DNA of 7,893 bases from Candidatus Jorgensenbacteria bacterium RIFCSPLOWO2_12_FULL_42_11. GTDB lineage: Bacteria > Patescibacteriota > Minisyncoccia > UBA6257 > MFKM01. Within the stretch, counting starts at the first letter, position 1; every line of letters begins with the position of its first letter. A program made the translations under genes and the position numbers. The stretch is taken from the NCBI GenBank assembly GCA_001779575.1, contig MFKM01000028.1, positions 17,352-25,244 on the forward strand, given 5' to 3'. The notes under the pieces are model-generated. The model did no database searches. It was not told where the DNA came from and saw only the letters and a list, made by a program, of their open reading frames with translations. Shown here piece by piece: positions 5,632 through 7,893 of the stretch.

Positions 5632-6771
5632 ATGAAAAAATCTCCCAAAAAAAAAGTTTTTGTAGCTATGTCCGGAGGCGTAGATTCTTCCGTGGCGGCG
5701 GCGCTGTTGAAAAAACAGGGCTATGAAGTAACCGGGGTTTTTATGAGAAACTGGAACCAGCCGGTTGAAACTTATTCCAAGAAGAAATCTCTTTGCTGGA
5801 TTGACGAACATCGGGATGCGATGAGGGTGGCGATAAAACTCGGCATTCCTCTTTTGACTTTTGATTTTGAAAAAGAATACCGGAAATTGGTGGTTAATTA
5901 TCTGTTCCGTGAATATAAAGCCGGCCGGACGCCCAACCCCGATATTCAGTGCAACAAACTCATAAAATTTCCGCTTTTTTGGAAACGGGCGAAAAAAATG
6001 GGCGCGGATTTTATCGCGACCGGACACTATGTGAAATTAGTGACAAGCAACAAGAGACAAATGGGAAAAAAAGAAAAATTTTTGTCGTGTGTCACTGGTC
6101 GCTTGTCCCTTTTCACAGCCAAAGACAAAACTAAAGACCAAAGTTATTTTTTATGGACGCTCGGCCAGGAAGAATTAAAACACTGCCTTTTCCCGATGGG
6201 GGATTATTTGAAATCCGAAGCGCGGCAGATGGCGAAAAAACTCGGCCTGGCTAATGCCCAAAAAAAAGGAACTTCGGGCATTTGTTTTATCGGCGAAGTT
6301 AATCTTCGGGAATTTCTCAAAAAGAAAATCAAAGAAAAGCCGGGTCAGATTATCACCACCGAGGGCGAAGTCATCGGCCGGCATCCGGGAGTCGCCTATT
6401 TCACCATCGGCCAGCGCCATGGCTTGGGGATTTCCGGCCCAAAGCCTTATTACGTGGCGGCCAAAGACATTAAAAATAACACTTTAATCGTGGCCGAAGG
6501 AGAAAATAATCCGGCTCTTTATAAAAAAGAAATTGAATTAACCAATGTCAATTACATTAACCATCAACCAATGACTAATAACAAACGACAGGTAATGGCG
6601 AGAATTCGTTATCGCCAACCATTGGCAAAAGCGATATTGAAATGTCGCAAGTCGTCAGTTATAAGTTGCAAGTTAGTTTTTGATAAGCCGCAGAAATTCG
6701 TGGCCTCCGGCCAATCCGCGGTTTTTTATGGTAAGGGCGGCGAACTTTTGGGCGGTGGTATTATTTCCTGA
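5632..6771 (+). CDS. mnmA: tRNA-specific 2-thiouridylase MnmA
   Basis: This cytoplasmic enzyme activates U34 of Lys, Glu and Gln tRNAs with ATP and installs sulfur to form 2-thiouridine. The 379 residues carry the PP-loop SGGVDSS (14-20), the FMRNW motif (37-41), the nucleophile C107 in NPDIQCN, ATGHY (129-133), KDQSYFLW (168-175) and the second catalytic Cys C218 in GTSGICFIG. The C-terminal beta-barrel includes FTIGQRHGLG (257-266) and RIRYRQP (324-330). Compared with the usual family pattern there are extra, low-complexity stretches: about residues 137-161, between ATGHY and KDQSYF; about 309-321; and about 337-347. The DNA of these stretches forms imperfect inverted repeats (6031-6116 and 6573-6666), so they look like repeat insertions tolerated in surface loops. 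The start is fixed by a good Shine-Dalgarno. It is divergent from the minus-strand group and a palindrome follows its stop. The assignment is secure. Confidence 0.97.
   Translation: MKKSPKKKVFVAMSGGVDSSVAAALLKKQGYEVTGVFMRNWNQPVETYSKKKSLCWIDEHRDAMRVAIKLGIPLLTFDFEKEYRKLVVNYLFREYKAGRTPNPDIQCNKLIKFPLFWKRAKKMGADFIATGHYVKLVTSNKRQMGKKEKFLSCVTGRLSLFTAKDKTKDQSYFLWTLGQEELKHCLFPMGDYLKSEARQMAKKLGLANAQKKGTSGICFIGEVNLREFLKKKIKEKPGQIITTEGEVIGRHPGVAYFTIGQRHGLGISGPKPYYVAAKDIKNNTLIVAEGENNPALYKKEIELTNVNYINHQPMTNNKRQVMARIRYRQPLAKAILKCRKSSVISCKLVFDKPQKFVASGQSAVFYGKGGELLGGGIIS
6031..6116. repeat. Intragenic imperfect inverted repeat in mnmA, copy 1
   Basis: GTGAAA (6031-6036) pairs with TTTCAC (6111-6116), GTGAC (6040-6044) with GTCAC (6091-6095), GACAAGC (6042-6048) with GCTTGTC (6101-6107), and GACAAA (6056-6061) with TTTGTC (6081-6086). 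Some of these pairings are alternatives to each other. The segment covers the non-conserved part of MnmA before KDQSYF and keeps the reading frame. It resembles a degraded GACAAG-rich palindromic insertion. Confidence 0.5.
6573..6666. repeat. Intragenic degenerate inverted repeat in mnmA, copy 2
   Basis: ACTAATAACAAACGAC (6573-6588) is an imperfect reverse complement of GTCGTCAGTTATAAGT (6651-6666). The arms encode the non-conserved stretches on either side of the conserved RIRYRQP segment. A further AAGTTGCAAGTTAG run continues to about 6676 and resembles short degenerate tandem units. Confidence 0.35.
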
Positions 6772-6779
6772 AATTCATC

Positions 6780-6817
6780 TACTATATAAATCGGACGATC
6801 GTCTGTTTTATATAGTA
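6780..6817. terminator. Near-perfect 38-nt palindrome after mnmA (possible bidirectional terminator)
   Basis: Nineteen bases on each side of the GATC centre pair, with one T-T mismatch and one G-T pair; the outer arms are TACTATATAAA and TTTATATAGTA. It begins 8 nt past the mnmA stop. The AT-rich outer stem could act as a terminator, but no proper U-tract follows on either strand. An operator for a dimeric regulator of the downstream gene is the alternative. Its right half contains the 16-nt repeat shared with 1821-1836. Confidence 0.5.
6798..6813. repeat. 16-nt exact repeat, copy 2
   Basis: ATCGTCTGTTTTATAT is identical to 1821-1836. Here it is the right half of the palindrome that follows mnmA. 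Confidence 0.6.
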
Positions 6818-6872
6818 ATTTCTAGAACTTTAGATAGGGGATAATTTATTGATTTATGTGTTAATAACGCTA

Positions 6873-6881
6873 TGTTATAAT
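6873..6881 (+). promoter_or_regulatory. Extended -10 promoter for a leaderless transcript
   Basis: TGTTATAAT matches the extended -10 consensus TGnTATAAT, with a perfect TATAAT at 6876-6881. Only six bases (ATCATT) separate it from GTG at 6888, which is the expected transcription start itself. No -35 box is found at the right distance, as is usual for extended -10 promoters, and there is no Shine-Dalgarno. Confidence 0.75.
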
Positions 6882-6887
6882 ATCATT

Positions 6888-7893
6888 GTGAAACTTTTTC
6901 GCTTCTTCCGATCTTTGTCTAATAGGTTTATTTTCAACCTCGTTTCTGGTTTAACCGTCGGCCTTCTGGTCGGCGTTATTGTTCTGGCTTTCAACAACCC
7001 GACAGGCAATCCGACTGCTGGCGGAGGCGTTATCGGCGTTGGTTCCGGGGCTCCGGCCAGTTCTTTGTATATTAATTCTACCGGCAACGTCGGCATCGGG
7101 ACGACGGGGCCGCTGGAGAAACTCTATGTTAGCGGCGACACCCATACTTATATAGGTGTAAATGGACCTTGGTCTTCCGGTTATTATTCGGGGATAAGGT
7201 TTTATGCTGGTGGCAGCCTTAATGGTGAAATTAGGTCATTTAGAAGCTCTACTGGGTTGGGACCAATGTATTTTAGAGTTGATGACGACGGCACTGCTAA
7301 CGCTAACGATGCCGGTATAATTGATGCGATGACGATAGCAAACGGCGGCAACGTCGGCATCGGCAAGACCCCTGGCAGTTATGCTTTGGATGTCAACGGC
7401 AACGTCAACGCCACGGCTTATTATGGGAGCGGGGCGAATTTGACTGGGGTTACTGTGGCTGATAACTCAATTACGACAGCAAAACTAAAAACAGCGACGG
7501 GAGAGGTAAGTTCTGCTGCAACGAGTGTGCAAACTTTACCCGGTGGAACTTATGGATTTTACCCACAATTAAAAACTTCAAATGGAAGTAATGATGCTCG
7601 TATGACAATGGGTTGGGGTAACTGGGATGGTTATGGGGGAGCAAGTCCAACAACATACACAACAGTTATGCACTTTTACAATGCAAGTGGTGGACATACG
7701 GGTTATGCTAAACAACTCTATATAACTGCTTCAGGAGAAGACCATTGGTTATTTTTGTTAGTAGATAAAACAACGAAGGAGATTATTAGTGCTTATTCTG
7801 CCCCCGACCACCCCGCCTACGGCAACGGAGGCGACTTCAATAAACTACCCCATCCCTTTGGGGATTATGATTCCAACACTCAAGATATTGTCC
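6888..7893 (+). CDS. Membrane-anchored surface/tail-fibre-like protein (cut by right edge)
   Basis: The first 335 codons are visible and the frame is open to the window end. A short basic N-terminus and a hydrophobic anchor (about 15-34) lead into a Gly/Asn-rich extracellular region. Two repeat modules of the NVGIGT kind occur: LYINSTGNVGIGTTGPLEKL (60-79) and 148-188, which includes GNVGIGKTPGSYALDVNG and YYGSGANLTGV. Such repeats are common in phage tail fibres and bacterial surface proteins that often end in an S74 self-cleaving chaperone, which would lie outside the window. From about residue 219 (TYGFYPQ) to 325, with ASGEDHWLFLL and APDHPAYGNGG, the sequence resembles a module I associate with phage structural proteins; that match is from memory. 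The GTG start is chosen because an extended -10 box lies 6 nt upstream; an in-frame GTG at 6858 lies upstream of that box. Codon use turns AT-rich at about 7468-7795 and back to GC-rich afterwards. A role in attachment to a surface or host cell is inferred. Confidence 0.85.
   Translation, partial: MKLFRFFRSLSNRFIFNLVSGLTVGLLVGVIVLAFNNPTGNPTAGGGVIGVGSGAPASSLYINSTGNVGIGTTGPLEKLYVSGDTHTYIGVNGPWSSGYYSGIRFYAGGSLNGEIRSFRSSTGLGPMYFRVDDDGTANANDAGIIDAMTIANGGNVGIGKTPGSYALDVNGNVNATAYYGSGANLTGVTVADNSITTAKLKTATGEVSSAATSVQTLPGGTYGFYPQLKTSNGSNDARMTMGWGNWDGYGGASPTTYTTVMHFYNASGGHTGYAKQLYITASGEDHWLFLLVDKTTKEIISAYSAPDHPAYGNGGDFNKLPHPFGDYDSNTQDIV
7083..7363 (+). repeat. 17-nt direct repeat encoding the NVGIG module core
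   Basis: GGCAACGTCGGCATCGG occurs at 7083-7099 and at 7347-7363, both in frame and both encoding GNVGIG. Exact nucleotide identity over 264 nt of separation, amid diverged flanks, suggests recent duplication or recombination between modules of the surface protein. Confidence 0.8.

Noticed and set aside
5605..6027. Minus-strand open frame of 140 codons
   Set aside because: It lies antisense to the catalytic N-terminal half of mnmA and covers its Shine-Dalgarno; composition is that of a shadow frame.

Overview
The window most resembles a candidate-phyla-radiation (Patescibacteria, Parcubacteria-like) bacterial chromosome. This is inferred from the style of the proteins, not from a marker gene. 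The clues are many small single-anchor exported proteins, a CcdA/thioredoxin/DUF1573 set with no cytochrome c genes in view, an NVGIGT-repeat surface protein, degenerate inverted repeats inside a housekeeping gene, and mostly weak or absent Shine-Dalgarno sequences. The standard genetic code fits every gene. No RNA gene, CRISPR array, transposase or integrase is seen, and no gene-free stretch exceeds 300 bases.

Positions 1-5515 read entirely on the minus strand. In transcription order they hold a small membrane protein with a His/Cys loop (5515-5105); an intrinsic terminator (about 5055-5026); a DUF1573 protein (4991-4497); a CcdA/DsbD-type membrane electron carrier (4491-3712); a cytoplasmic helical protein of unknown function (3655-3155); a membrane-anchored thioredoxin-like protein (3165-2794); a membrane-anchored protein of unknown function with a dense Cys/His/Met cluster (2781-1831); a 148-nt inverted-repeat intergenic element (1665-1812); and the first 548 codons of a copper-type P1B ATPase (1645 to the left edge). 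Spacing is tight from DUF1573 to the 316-residue protein, suggesting one transcript. A plausible joint role is extracytoplasmic thiol-redox and copper handling: CcdA passes electrons outward, the thioredoxin relays them, and the exported Cys-rich proteins are substrates or metal carriers next to a copper pump. This role is inferred.

Positions 5632-6771 on the plus strand encode MnmA, the tRNA 2-thiouridylase, with a good ribosome binding site and apparent repeat-derived insertions. It is followed by a near-perfect 38-nt palindrome.

Positions 6888-7893 on the plus strand hold the N-terminal 335 codons of a membrane-anchored surface or tail-fibre-like protein. It appears to be transcribed from an extended -10 promoter placed so that the mRNA would start at the GTG codon (leaderless). 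Its codon use changes along its length, suggesting modular exchange.
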